From Herpetosiphon llansteffanensis (GTDB lineage: Bacteria > Chloroflexota > Chloroflexia > Chloroflexales > Herpetosiphonaceae): a stretch of 59,378 bases of DNA. Location of the stretch: NCBI RefSeq assembly GCF_003205875.1, contig NZ_PUBZ01000096.1, forward strand, positions 1-59,378, in the 5' to 3' direction. This document shows, piece after piece, positions 1 through 9,650 of this stretch. Each line of letters starts with the position of its first letter. The first letter of the stretch is position 1. The position numbers were made by a program, and so were the translations under genes. The notes under the pieces were generated by a model. The model saw nothing but the letters and a program-made list of their open reading frames with translations, ran no database searches and was not told the DNA's origin.

Positions 1-404
1 GAACTTCAGGGTCATGGGTCGATTGGTCGGGCGTTGGTTTTTTGCTGGCCATGGGAACTCCTTGCGGCCCTCGACTTAAGATTGATACACCAGATCTGTC
101 TCACCTATGGTAGCACAGAGGGAAGCTGCTCAACGCGCACATCAACGGTTTCCATCAAGCCCGTGGTGAGCTGGATGAGGCGATGCTGGACGACGGGATG
201 CAGGGTGGGAAGATGCAGCCGAATCCATGGACTAATACACTGGGCTGTTGGCGAATCGGCGTATAATAAAGGGGCTGATTCCATCGCGAACTCCTGCTAG
301 GATTAAGGTTTAAGCATCCATATCATAGCGGATAGCGTTGATGGAGTCAGCTTTTTAGTTCCAAGTAGCAATCGATGTCATGCAGTAAGGATGCCAGCGG
401 GTAA
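1..404. other. Left flank of the CRISPR array (trailer side), no convincing gene
   Basis: This stretch lies beyond the distal, oldest end of the array. I see no degenerate repeat copies. A short open frame at 114-266 (+) reads somewhat like protein but has no start codon, follows a stop codon directly and is not recognisable. It could be the tail of a decayed gene. A TATAAT at 262-267 has no good -35 partner. Nothing else is supported. Confidence 0.4.
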
Positions 405-3400
405 GTTTTAATCCCTTGCAGGGATTCGGTATTTATTGAACTTTGGAATGCCGCCGCCGCTGCCAACATAAATCAGGTTTTAATCCCTTGCAGGGATTCG
501 GTATTTATTGAACGTGTCTATGGGATTGATCGTAAATCACCAGAAATGTTTTAATCCCTTGCAGGGATTCGGTATTTATTGAACGGTTGCCAATCGTCGT
601 TATCGAAATATCTCATGCCAGTTTTAATCCCTTGCAGGGATTCGGTATTTATTGAACCTCCGCCACAACGGGGGCAGCCCGATCTTCAACCACGTTTTAA
701 TCCCTTGCAGGGATTCGGTATTTATTGAACGTGCTCCAGAATGGGCGTTCATCCACAATACAACAGTTTTAATCCCTTGCAGGGATTCGGTATTTATTGA
801 ACGGATTTCAAAACGTTGGCCGAGCCACTTATTCAAAGGTTTTAATCCCTTGCAGGGATTCGGTATTTATTGAACGGGCTGCCCAATTCCAGTTCGGTTT
901 GGGCAACGTTGTTTTAATCCCTTGCAGGGATTCGGTATTTATTGAACTCAACCGATCCAGCTCGGCAGCGTCAGCATCGGCCAGTTTTAATCCCTTGCAG
1001 GGATTCGGTATTTATTGAACCAAGTTGCGGCTGATGCTGCCCCATTCGCCCAAGTACAAGTTTTAATCCCTTGCAGGGATTCGGTATTTATTGAACCAGG
1101 GCTTCAAACCGCCGAAGGCGTGCAATTCACGTTTTAATCCCTTGCAGGGATTCGGTATTTATTGAACCGCTCGGCATCAGCAGCAGCTTTCTTAGCCGCT
1201 TCGTTTTAATCCCTTGCAGGGATTCGGTATTTATTGAACCCGAATATCGACCAACGGTGCAGGGATAGAGAAAAGTTTTAATCCCTTGCAGGGATTCGGT
1301 ATTTATTGAACCACGAGCGGCCACAACGATTTTATGAACGACCGTTTTAATCCCTTGCAGGGATTCGGTATTTATTGAACAACGCCAGCGACTTGCCGAC
1401 CAGCCTTTGCTACCAAACTAGTTTTAATCCCTTGCAGGGATTCGGTATTTATTGAACTAATTCCTTGCGCAATCGAGTTGCGGTGAGAAGCCGTTTTAAT
1501 CCCTTGCAGGGATTCGGTATTTATTGAACCAGATCGGCGACTATATCGCGCTTCACGCTGGCATGTTTTAATCCCTTGCAGGGATTCGGTATTTATTGAA
1601 CTACGCGAGGTTGCGGTTGCTGCCTTCGAGAAGGGTTTTAATCCCTTGCAGGGATTCGGTATTTATTGAACACCCGTTGCGTTTGTGGTTGATGAGCGCG
1701 GCGAATAGTTTTAATCCCTTGCAGGGATTCGGTATTTATTGAACGCAGCGCTCTGGCGCTTGGTCAAGAATCTCTTTCATGTTTTAATCCCTTGCAGGGA
1801 TTCGGTATTTATTGAACGATGCTGCTTTTTGCATTGCCATACAAGGCATCTTGTTTTAATCCCTTGCAGGGATTCGGTATTTATTGAACAAGATTCGGCG
1901 GCACAATCTCGATATTCTGCGCTTGTTTTAATCCCTTGCAGGGATTCGGTATTTATTGAACTCATGCCCAATCCTCCTGTGGCTGCCAGTTGCGAATAGT
2001 TTTAATCCCTTGCAGGGATTCGGTATTTATTGAACCTGATGGGCAATCCATTGGGCAGCGGCGTGGTCAATATGTTTTAATCCCTTGCAGGGATTCGGTA
2101 TTTATTGAACATAAATTCTCGCGTGGAGTGTCCATTGAGCATCTGTTTTAATCCCTTGCAGGGATTCGGTATTTATTGAACTTTGGCTTTCGCACCTTGG
2201 GGAGCTTTGATGAGCGTTTTAATCCCTTGCAGGGATTCGGTATTTATTGAACGCCAAGACGGAATAAGACGAAAGTTGACATGCTGAGTTTTAATCCCTT
2301 GCAGGGATTCGGTATTTATTGAACTGGATGTCACGACACCAGCTATCCCAGTGTCCAGTTTTAATCCCTTGCAGGGATTCGGTATTTATTGAACCCCCTG
2401 ATGGGTCACTTGCTGATGATCGAAATGTTTTAATCCCTTGCAGGGATTCGGTATTTATTGAACGACCGCTACGAGGAATGCGCCGAATTGCTGAGCGAAG
2501 TTTTAATCCCTTGCAGGGATTCGGTATTTATTGAACCAGGAGCGCTGCCCATGTCCCCCAATCTCGAAGCGTTTTAATCCCTTGCAGGGATTCGGTATTT
2601 ATTGAACCTCATGGCCGCTGCCATTGGCGGACGCAAGATGTTTTAATCCCTTGCAGGGATTCGGTATTTATTGAACATTCAGAAGATCGTCCAAGACTTT
2701 CCCAAGCGCAAAGTTTTAATCCCTTGCAGGGATTCGGTATTTATTGAACCTCCCAGCTTCACAGGTGCATGGTTTTACTGGTGCGTTTTAATCCCTTGCA
2801 GGGATTCGGTATTTATTGAACCAAGGCGATCATGCCCGCGTTCCGCAAAATCCTTCGGTTTTAATCCCTTGCAGGGATTCGGTATTTATTGAACGTCAGG
2901 CGATCCGATTGTTGATTGAACAGTTGATAGGGTTTTAATCCCTTGCAGGGATTCGGTATTTATTGAACCAAAAGCTACGCCTGATAGCAGCCGAGCCGCA
3001 CGTTTTAATCCCTTGCAGGGATTCGGTATTTATTGAACGTTGGCTTTGTTGCCTGGGTGGTTTACGGGCTGTTTTAATCCCTTGCAGGGATTCGGTATTT
3101 ATTGAACAACTTGACCAGATGCAAGGCTACGTGGACGTATTTGGCGTTTTAATCCCTTGCAGGGATTCGGTATTTATTGAACTAACGTACCTTAAACGAC
3201 GATAGGACGATAACGCGAGTTTTAATCCCTTGCAGGGATTCGGTATTTATTGAACACAGATGATTGTGTGTTGACGCATCAGTTCGTAGCACGTTTTAAT
3301 CCCTTGCAGGGATTCGGTATTTATTGAACCTACTTGCCGATAAATTCGGCAGGATCGCTAGCTCGTTTTAATCCCTTGCAGGGATTCGGTATTTATTGAA

Positions 3401-3438
3401 CAGCGTGCCATATCTAACTCCATTCAATAAATAAAATC

Positions 3439-3475
3439 GTTTTAATCCCTGCAAGGGATTCGGTATTTATTGAAC
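3439..3475 (-). repeat. Variant CRISPR repeat with inverted hairpin loop
   Basis: On the + strand the consensus core is AATCCC-TTGCA-GGGATT. Here it reads AATCCC-TGCAA-GGGATT. TGCAA is the exact reverse complement of TTGCA, so the 17-bp core has been flipped in place while the arms, being complementary, are unchanged. It is the only variant I found among 87 repeats. The neighbouring spacer (3402-3438) carries TTCAATAAATA at 3423-3433, the reverse complement of TATTTATTGAA in this same repeat (3464-3474). Confidence 0.95.
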
Positions 3476-6400
3476 AAAATTAAGCAAGGTAAAAATAAAG
3501 CAGATCTTGGTTTTAATCCCTTGCAGGGATTCGGTATTTATTGAACTACAACTTAATTGTGAGCACACCAAATACGAGCGGTTTTAATCCCTTGCAGGGA
3601 TTCGGTATTTATTGAACGCCATAACGATAAGCCTGATCGTGCCTATCCCAATGTTTTAATCCCTTGCAGGGATTCGGTATTTATTGAACCCCAAGCCACG
3701 AATCGAACGAATGGCAACCGCTGGTTTTAATCCCTTGCAGGGATTCGGTATTTATTGAACCTTCATGCGACTTTCGCAGGTAGCTAAACTTTTCCCGTTT
3801 TAATCCCTTGCAGGGATTCGGTATTTATTGAACGTTTTGGCAGTGTTGACCGCCGGCGCGATCATATTCCGTTTTAATCCCTTGCAGGGATTCGGTATTT
3901 ATTGAACCTTCTTGGGCCAGCTCGTATGCTTCGTTATCGTCGAGTTTTAATCCCTTGCAGGGATTCGGTATTTATTGAACCCAGGCTGGCCCGACGGGCG
4001 GCCAACGACAATGGAGGTTTTAATCCCTTGCAGGGATTCGGTATTTATTGAACATAAGCGCTTCCGGCGCGCCGGTGGCCAAGGCTAAAGGTTTTAATCC
4101 CTTGCAGGGATTCGGTATTTATTGAACAGCTTGATGGCGATAAATGGCGCGATATGTACGAGTTTTAATCCCTTGCAGGGATTCGGTATTTATTGAACAG
4201 CCAGCATGACAATACTGAGTGATTTACCGGAAGTTTTAATCCCTTGCAGGGATTCGGTATTTATTGAACAATACCTGTGGAAAACATGCCCGCTATGCGA
4301 CAAGTTTTAATCCCTTGCAGGGATTCGGTATTTATTGAACCTCGGTCGGGTCGTCGCAACCTATCCCCAAACCAAGTTTTAATCCCTTGCAGGGATTCGG
4401 TATTTATTGAACAGAGTGCCAGCGGATGTGTCCCAAAGGCAATCGTTTTAATCCCTTGCAGGGATTCGGTATTTATTGAACTTTACATGCCTTGCGTGTG
4501 GATTTTTGTGGTGGGTTTTAATCCCTTGCAGGGATTCGGTATTTATTGAACATGCGCCATGGAATGTTGCGATAGCGTAGCGACAAGGTTTTAATCCCTT
4601 GCAGGGATTCGGTATTTATTGAACCGCTTCTACTGTGAGAAGGTCTATCAAGGCGCAGTTTTAATCCCTTGCAGGGATTCGGTATTTATTGAACCAACTC
4701 TCGTGATTCGCGCACCGTCGCATACTGCCGTTTTAATCCCTTGCAGGGATTCGGTATTTATTGAACCCATGATACAGTAGACGGTACTATCGTTTTGAGG
4801 AGTTTTAATCCCTTGCAGGGATTCGGTATTTATTGAACTGCCTGTGAGTTGCAAGCCACTGCCAGCCACCAGTTTTAATCCCTTGCAGGGATTCGGTATT
4901 TATTGAACCGAAGCTGTACCGTCCAGGTATGGCGATTCACATCAGTTTTAATCCCTTGCAGGGATTCGGTATTTATTGAACATGAACGGCGTGCCAGCCC
5001 TTCGGTTGATTAATGTTTTAATCCCTTGCAGGGATTCGGTATTTATTGAACCCCATGAGTTGGCCATGGTGGAAGCCAGAGCGCATGTTTTAATCCCTTG
5101 CAGGGATTCGGTATTTATTGAACTGGCCTAAGTCCGGCCATTTCTGCGCCTTCGTCAGGTTTTAATCCCTTGCAGGGATTCGGTATTTATTGAACAGTGC
5201 TGGTGTTCGAGGTCAATGGCCAAGTGGTCATGTTTTAATCCCTTGCAGGGATTCGGTATTTATTGAACATGTCGTCAGTGGCTCGGGGATTTGTGTCTCA
5301 TCTCCGTTTTAATCCCTTGCAGGGATTCGGTATTTATTGAACCCGTGCCAGCGGTTGGCTGGGCGCGTGACTTGTGGAGTTTTAATCCCTTGCAGGGATT
5401 CGGTATTTATTGAACATAAAGTGACGTGGGAGGTGTTTGATTACGATTGGTTTTAATCCCTTGCAGGGATTCGGTATTTATTGAACGCCAAGAGGGGCCA
5501 TGGAATACAGAGATATTGACGTTTTAATCCCTTGCAGGGATTCGGTATTTATTGAACTTAGGCTGCTCCATCTATCCCTAGCCATAGGAATGTTTTAATC
5601 CCTTGCAGGGATTCGGTATTTATTGAACTAGTCCCGTTGTTTCAGCGTTACCATGGCCAAAAGGTTTTAATCCCTTGCAGGGATTCGGTATTTATTGAAC
5701 TGACCAAGCCTTGATTACGCGGCACTTAGACTTAATGTTTTAATCCCTTGCAGGGATTCGGTATTTATTGAACAAGCCGAGCCAAGCAGGCCTCACGCTC
5801 ACGATCAAGTTTTAATCCCTTGCAGGGATTCGGTATTTATTGAACATTTATGCTTCCGCTCTGGATTCCAATTCCAAAATAGTTTTAATCCCTTGCAGGG
5901 ATTCGGTATTTATTGAACCTCAATTTGATTTATAGGTACTATCCAATAGACGGGTTTTAATCCCTTGCAGGGATTCGGTATTTATTGAACCTACACCTTG
6001 AGCGTGCCATTGATTCAAAAACTGAGCGTTTTAATCCCTTGCAGGGATTCGGTATTTATTGAACATGGGATTACAGATCAAAATCTGCTTGCGTTTGGCA
6101 ATGTTTTAATCCCTTGCAGGGATTCGGTATTTATTGAACGCGTGAAAGGCGCGAGGCGTTTTCCACACTCCAGTTTTAATCCCTTGCAGGGATTCGGTAT
6201 TTATTGAACTGGTGGATATTCTGCCATCGTCGGCCATTTCCGTTTTAATCCCTTGCAGGGATTCGGTATTTATTGAACATCCGCCCATTTTCCTCTAGTT
6301 ATCCCACATTGTTTTAATCCCTTGCAGGGATTCGGTATTTATTGAACCGGCATGCAATAATCACATTCCCTTCGTTATCGGTTTTAATCCCTTGCAGGGA

Positions 6401-6485
6401 TTCGGTATTTATTGAACACGTCCATAAGTAGGTATGATGCGCGGGTAAGTTTTAATCCCTTGCAGGGATTCGGTATTTATTGAAC

Positions 6486-6517
6486 ACAGCTACCAGCTCT
6501 ACCACTAAGCTACTGAC
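6486..6517 (-). other. tRNA-like spacer, second newest in the array
   Basis: Read in crRNA orientation, this 32-nt spacer has the hallmarks of tRNA positions 3-35. It carries T8-A9, then a D-arm with a 4-bp stem (GCTT/GAGC) around a loop AGTGGTA holding A14, G15, the invariant G18-G19 and A21. A 5-nt anticodon-stem strand GGTAG follows, then C32-T33 and an anticodon beginning GT. A GUN anticodon would fit tRNA Asn, Asp, His or Tyr. The spacer was probably taken from a tRNA gene, either of a phage or of the host. Confidence 0.75.
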
Positions 6518-6625
6518 GTTTTAATCCCTTGCAGGGATTCGGTATTTATTGAACCACAGCAATCTTAGATGCGTTTACTATGCAGCATGTTTTAATCCCT
6601 TGCAGGGATTCGGTATTTATTGAAC

Positions 6626-6848
6626 CGCCCCTCGATTCTGGCCGCATTATACCACACCAAAATGACGCTCGATCGAGCAGCAGGCACGTTTGCTGCTCGC
6701 TGCTCTGGGAGCACGCAGGTTGTTTGCATAAATGCTTGACACTTGAATATCATCTAGGCCTTTCTGAAAGCCAATAGCATCTTTTGGTGTTTGATCGAGC
6801 AGCGCAGGCTGAGGCTTGCATGCACTACGCCGCTCGATCAATTTTTGG
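6626..6848 (-). promoter_or_regulatory. CRISPR leader with extended -10 promoter and palindromes
   Basis: This 223-bp gap separates cas2 from the first repeat. On the minus strand it carries TGgTATAAT, an extended -10 element (hexamer at 6651-6646), which would start transcription near 6639, about 14 nt before the array. The -35 region is poor (GATCGA with 17-bp spacing) and is overlapped by a perfect 12-bp palindrome GCTCGATCGAGC (6667-6678). The same GATCGAGC word recurs as an inverted pair, TTGATCGAGC at 6791-6800 and GCTCGATCAA at 6832-6841. ACACCAAAA (6654-6662) is also inverted as TTTTGGTGT (6782-6790). These could bind a regulator, bend leader DNA or guide spacer integration; the role is inference. 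Confidence 0.75.
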
Positions 6849-7133
6849 CTAAAGAATAATCGTAATCGCTTCACGTGGCTGTGGGCTGCCAAACGTAATC
6901 GCTTGCTCAACACACGCCCCGCAAACTCGATAAAGCCGAACGGTGTCGAGCGCAGGCTCAACGATTCGATTAAGTTTCGCGCGTAATTCTACCAAATGGC
7001 GTTTGGTTAGCCAACATTCAAACAATGAATATTGGGTCCAGTAGCCATAGCCGCATAGCAATTTGTGAATTTTGCTGCGTCGCTGATCGTTGGGTATGTC
7101 GTAGGCAATGATGTAGAGCGTGCTATCAGCCAT
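6849..7133 (-). CDS. cas2: CRISPR-associated endonuclease Cas2
   Basis: The 94-residue protein starts MADSTLYIIAYDIPND, the typical first beta strand and conserved Asp (D12) of Cas2, with an RRSKIHKLL helix next. Cas2 dimers bridge two Cas1 dimers in the spacer-integration complex. The length fits the family. The gene is the last of the cas operon, beginning 3 bp after the cas1 stop codon, so the two are probably translationally coupled. The leader and array follow directly downstream on the same strand. Confidence 0.95.
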   Translation of the reverse strand: MADSTLYIIAYDIPNDQRRSKIHKLLCGYGYWTQYSLFECWLTKRHLVELRAKLNRIVEPALDTVRLYRVCGACVEQAITFGSPQPREAITIIL

Positions 7134-7136
7134 CGT

Positions 7137-8189
7137 TTACCTCACGAGAAATGGAATATAGTGTTGAATTTCGCCCATCAGCGCTTTGGCCAGCAGACGC
7201 GCCTGCAATTCGATACAGCGCCGATAGCTGACGCGATAGCCAAAAATTGGGTGTTGAATTTCGCTGCTGAAACGTTCTTCGAGCTTGGTCAAAAAGAGTT
7301 TACGCCCTTCTTTGCTCAATTGAACGCTGCCAGGCTCGTGCTGAAAATGTTGTTTGTTGAGAATTTTGGTGTTAAGTACACTCAGCACGACTGAATCGAC
7401 AATCACTGGGCGGAATTCTTCCATGAGATCGAGCGCCAAGGCGGGCTTGCCAAAACTCGATTGATGCAGCAAGCCAATGTAGGGGTCAAAGCCCACAATC
7501 GCCAATTGGCTCAAAACTTGGCTGGTCAGAATAACATAGCCATACGATAACAGGGCATTGACCGCATCAGGCGGCGGGCGACGGCGACGACCATTCCACT
7601 CCCATGGCTGGTTAAGCAATACGCTCCAACAATCCCAATAGGCGGCACTGCCTTGACCTTCACAGCCAAAAATTGGGCCAAGCCCATGCATGCGATCAAG
7701 TGGATCGTAGGTTGCTGGGATCGCTAAGCCATGTAAATCACGATGGGCTGATCGTAGGTGTTCAATTGCGTGGCTGAGGCGTGGCTCGCGTTGGGAGCGA
7801 TTAAAACGCAAGATTTGGGTGCGAAGATTGCGCAATTTGCCATCAATAAAGGCGCGTGCCAGGCTAAAGCGTTGGCTGATGTCGGTATGGGCTGCATACT
7901 GCGCTAACCGCAATGTGGCATTGCGGGTCGGATCAGGCGTGAGCGCACCCTGCGAGCGCCCTGTATAGCTCAAAAAATGGGTGCAAATTCGCCGTTCAAG
8001 GAGGCTGGTAAGCGCTGAAGCAGTCAGGGTTATTTCGCCTTGCACTACAACCCGATCAATCACATTTAATGGAATGCGCACAACTTGGCGCTGGCGACCG
8101 AGCGTTTGATCTTCGGGAATTTCAACCCGCAAGGCCTCGCCTTCACGTTTGACAATACTATATTGCTCCGAAAGATAGAGTGTTTGCAT
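7137..8189 (-). CDS. cas1: CRISPR-associated integrase Cas1
   Basis: At 350 residues this is a full-length Cas1, the metal-dependent integrase that inserts prespacers at the leader-proximal repeat. The N-terminal beta-rich half (about 1-90) is followed by the alpha-helical catalytic half. The expected metal ligands are visible: E177 in GCEGQGSAAYW, H242 in GLLHQ and D254 in ALDLMEEFRP. The start is supported by AAAGGAG about 7 nt upstream. It sits between cas4 (11-bp gap) and cas2 (3-bp gap), consistent with a Cas4-Cas1-Cas2 adaptation module. Confidence 0.97.
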   Translation of the reverse strand: MQTLYLSEQYSIVKREGEALRVEIPEDQTLGRQRQVVRIPLNVIDRVVVQGEITLTASALTSLLERRICTHFLSYTGRSQGALTPDPTRNATLRLAQYAAHTDISQRFSLARAFIDGKLRNLRTQILRFNRSQREPRLSHAIEHLRSAHRDLHGLAIPATYDPLDRMHGLGPIFGCEGQGSAAYWDCWSVLLNQPWEWNGRRRRPPPDAVNALLSYGYVILTSQVLSQLAIVGFDPYIGLLHQSSFGKPALALDLMEEFRPVIVDSVVLSVLNTKILNKQHFQHEPGSVQLSKEGRKLFLTKLEERFSSEIQHPIFGYRVSYRRCIELQARLLAKALMGEIQHYIPFLVR

Positions 8190-8200
8190 GGGCCACTCCT

Positions 8201-8818
8201 TTAATCGTTTGCCTCGCTCAGCGGGTTTGGATTGGTCGTTAAATGGCGAACTTCATCAGGTAAACATAATGGTTGCAGGCTGCAATCACGGCATTTGGCT
8301 TTTTGGCTGGTTGGCGCTGGCAGTTGGTTGTTTTGACATAATGTATGCGCTTGCTCGATCACGGCGATTGTTTGCTGGCGCAGCTCAGGGTCAAACTCCA
8401 CCCGTTCGCGCCGCCGATTGGCCCACGAAAAAATAAAGCCTTGGTTGATTGTGCAGGCAAACATTTCTTCTAAACACAGGGCTTGGGCACAAAGTTGCAC
8501 ATGATCATTGCGCCAACGGCCAAGTTTGCCACGTTTGTATTCAACTGGGCATAATTCGCCCTGATCGTTCGCCAATAAATCGACAATGCCCGTGATGCGC
8601 CAGCGTTGACTGCACACATAGACCGAGCGTTCCTGCACCTCGCCTGCAATCCAGGTGCGGCCACCAGCATCAACGCTGCTGTGCAGAATTTGGCCATCAG
8701 CGACAAATTCATTAATCAGCATTTCTGCTTGCAAATATTCGTAGCCAAAGCGGCGTGGGCAATAGGCTAAGGCATTGAGCATGGCAATTGGCACATAATC
8801 TGGCTCAAAGGCATTCAT
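8201..8818 (-). CDS. cas4: CRISPR-associated Cas4 exonuclease (RecB-like, Fe-S)
   Basis: The 205-residue protein has the Cas4 signature. C20 lies in LAYCPRRF, and a C-terminal cluster C176-x2-C179-x5-C185 completes the four ligands of a [4Fe-4S] centre. The RecB-like nuclease motifs are D80 (GIVD) and E93-Y-K95 (VEYKRGKL). Cas4 trims prespacers and helps select those with a correct PAM before Cas1-Cas2 integrates them. The start codon overlaps the cas6 stop by 4 bp (ATGA type), so translation is coupled. No residue of the catalytic set appears to be missing. Confidence 0.95.
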   Translation of the reverse strand: MNAFEPDYVPIAMLNALAYCPRRFGYEYLQAEMLINEFVADGQILHSSVDAGGRTWIAGEVQERSVYVCSQRWRITGIVDLLANDQGELCPVEYKRGKLGRWRNDHVQLCAQALCLEEMFACTINQGFIFSWANRRRERVEFDPELRQQTIAVIEQAHTLCQNNQLPAPTSQKAKCRDCSLQPLCLPDEVRHLTTNPNPLSEAND

Positions 8819-9639
8819 TCTTGCTCCTGCTGTTTGGTTTTGAGCCGTTGGACCAAGCCCATACCTTGGGTTGTTTTAGCGCCAACGCCAAGGTACATGG
8901 CTGCATCGGCAAGGGTTGTCAAAATTCGCCGTTCGTGCAGATCGCCTGCCAGTTTGTAGCAGACCTTGCCGAGGAAGCCGAGTTGTTTATTTTGGGCATG
9001 TAGCATATCGGTGTGTAATTGATAGCGTTTAATCTGAATATCAAATTGTTCTAATTGCTCGCAGCTTGCCAATGGCGTTGGGGCAAAGGCGTTCCAACGC
9101 CGTAGCAACGATTGAAAGACGCTTTGGCCATCGGGAAGCACGCCAATGCGCTGTTTGCCTGTCCTATCACGGCCCAATTTGAAGCAGGTTGGCGTGGCAA
9201 ACCACAGCGTAACTTCATCGCTGGCTTGGGCTTGGTCAACCAAGGTTTGCCACGTGCTGGTGCCGGCCCAAGCGCTATCCTGGCTGGTGGTATGAATCGC
9301 GTGCAGCTTGAAGTTGCTGCTGCCCAAGCGTAATTGTTGCTGTGGCCGCTGCAAAAAGCTCTGAGCAAAGGGCCAATATAAATTTGCTTGCAGAAACGCA
9401 ACCCGCAGTGGATAGCTTTCGCCATTGTGTAAACGGCGAGCCTGCTGAGGCAGCGGCGTAACTGTCCAGGGCTTGGTTTGACTGGCTGCATGCAATTGTT
9501 CCGATAACGCAGGATCGCTCGCTTTGATCAACTCTAAAAACAGCGCATGCGCCCGATGGCCTTGGGTTCGCTCAAGCTGCGTGCCATGAGCAGCAGTTAA
9601 TTCAAGCACACAGGCAATTAATTCTGGTTGGGCAAGCAT
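8815..9639 (-). CDS. cas6: CRISPR repeat endoribonuclease Cas6
   Basis: This 274-residue protein is a RAMP-type protein best read as Cas6, which cuts the pre-crRNA at the base of the repeat hairpin. The main evidence is the C-terminal glycine-rich loop LGVGAKTTQGMGLVQRL (about 250-266), the typical Cas6 G-loop, and the N-terminal part with GHRAHALFLEL (about 27-37), where Cas6 proteins often carry a catalytic His. Its place between cas3 and cas4 also fits. Which His is catalytic cannot be settled here. The predicted substrate is the 7-bp repeat hairpin described for the array. Confidence 0.88.
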   Translation of the reverse strand: MLAQPELIACVLELTAAHGTQLERTQGHRAHALFLELIKASDPALSEQLHAASQTKPWTVTPLPQQARRLHNGESYPLRVAFLQANLYWPFAQSFLQRPQQQLRLGSSNFKLHAIHTTSQDSAWAGTSTWQTLVDQAQASDEVTLWFATPTCFKLGRDRTGKQRIGVLPDGQSVFQSLLRRWNAFAPTPLASCEQLEQFDIQIKRYQLHTDMLHAQNKQLGFLGKVCYKLAGDLHERRILTTLADAAMYLGVGAKTTQGMGLVQRLKTKQQEQE

Positions 9640-9650
9640 TGTGGCTCCTC

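Larger units (their letters stand above)
405..6625 (-). CRISPR. Type I-D CRISPR array, 87 repeats of 37 nt and 86 spacers
   Basis: I count 87 repeats, the first at 405-441 and the last at 6589-6625, separated by 86 spacers of 31-40 nt (mean about 35). On the minus strand the repeat begins GTTCAATAAATACC and ends AGGGATTAAAAC. It contains a perfect 7-bp hairpin, AATCCCT-GCA-AGGGATT, close to its 3' end. In cyanobacterial and other I-D/III repeats this arrangement (unpaired 5' half, hairpin, A-rich 3' tag ending in AAAC) marks the crRNA sense strand, so the array is read right to left. The expected 8-nt crRNA tag after Cas6 cleavage is ATTAAAAC. The cas operon is on the same strand and the leader-like sequence lies at 6626-6848, so the newest spacer is 6555-6588 and the oldest is 442-476. 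Repeats read as identical except one at 3439-3475. Confidence 0.98.

Noticed and set aside
300-404. Left flank as the CRISPR leader with + strand crRNA
   Set aside because: The repeat has the hairpin and A-rich tag at its 3' end only on the minus strand, the cas operon is on that strand, and a promoter-like extended -10 lies on the right side. The + strand tag would be TATTGAAC, and I see no promoter at the left.
624-6288. Many ORFs of 60-104 codons across the array carrying VLIPCRDSVFIE or SINTESLQGIKT repeats
   Set aside because: They are translations of the CRISPR repeat in both strands. They have no ribosome sites, and the repeats and spacers explain them completely.
6626-6848. Additional tracrRNA or anti-repeat
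   Set aside because: I found no partial repeat complement here, and type I-D does not use a tracrRNA.
8470-8712. Opposite-frame ORFs inside cas and other genes (for example 7065-7394, 12873-13541, 25245-25919)
   Set aside because: They lie antisense or out of frame to strongly supported genes, have no family features, and follow from the codon bias of the sense strand.
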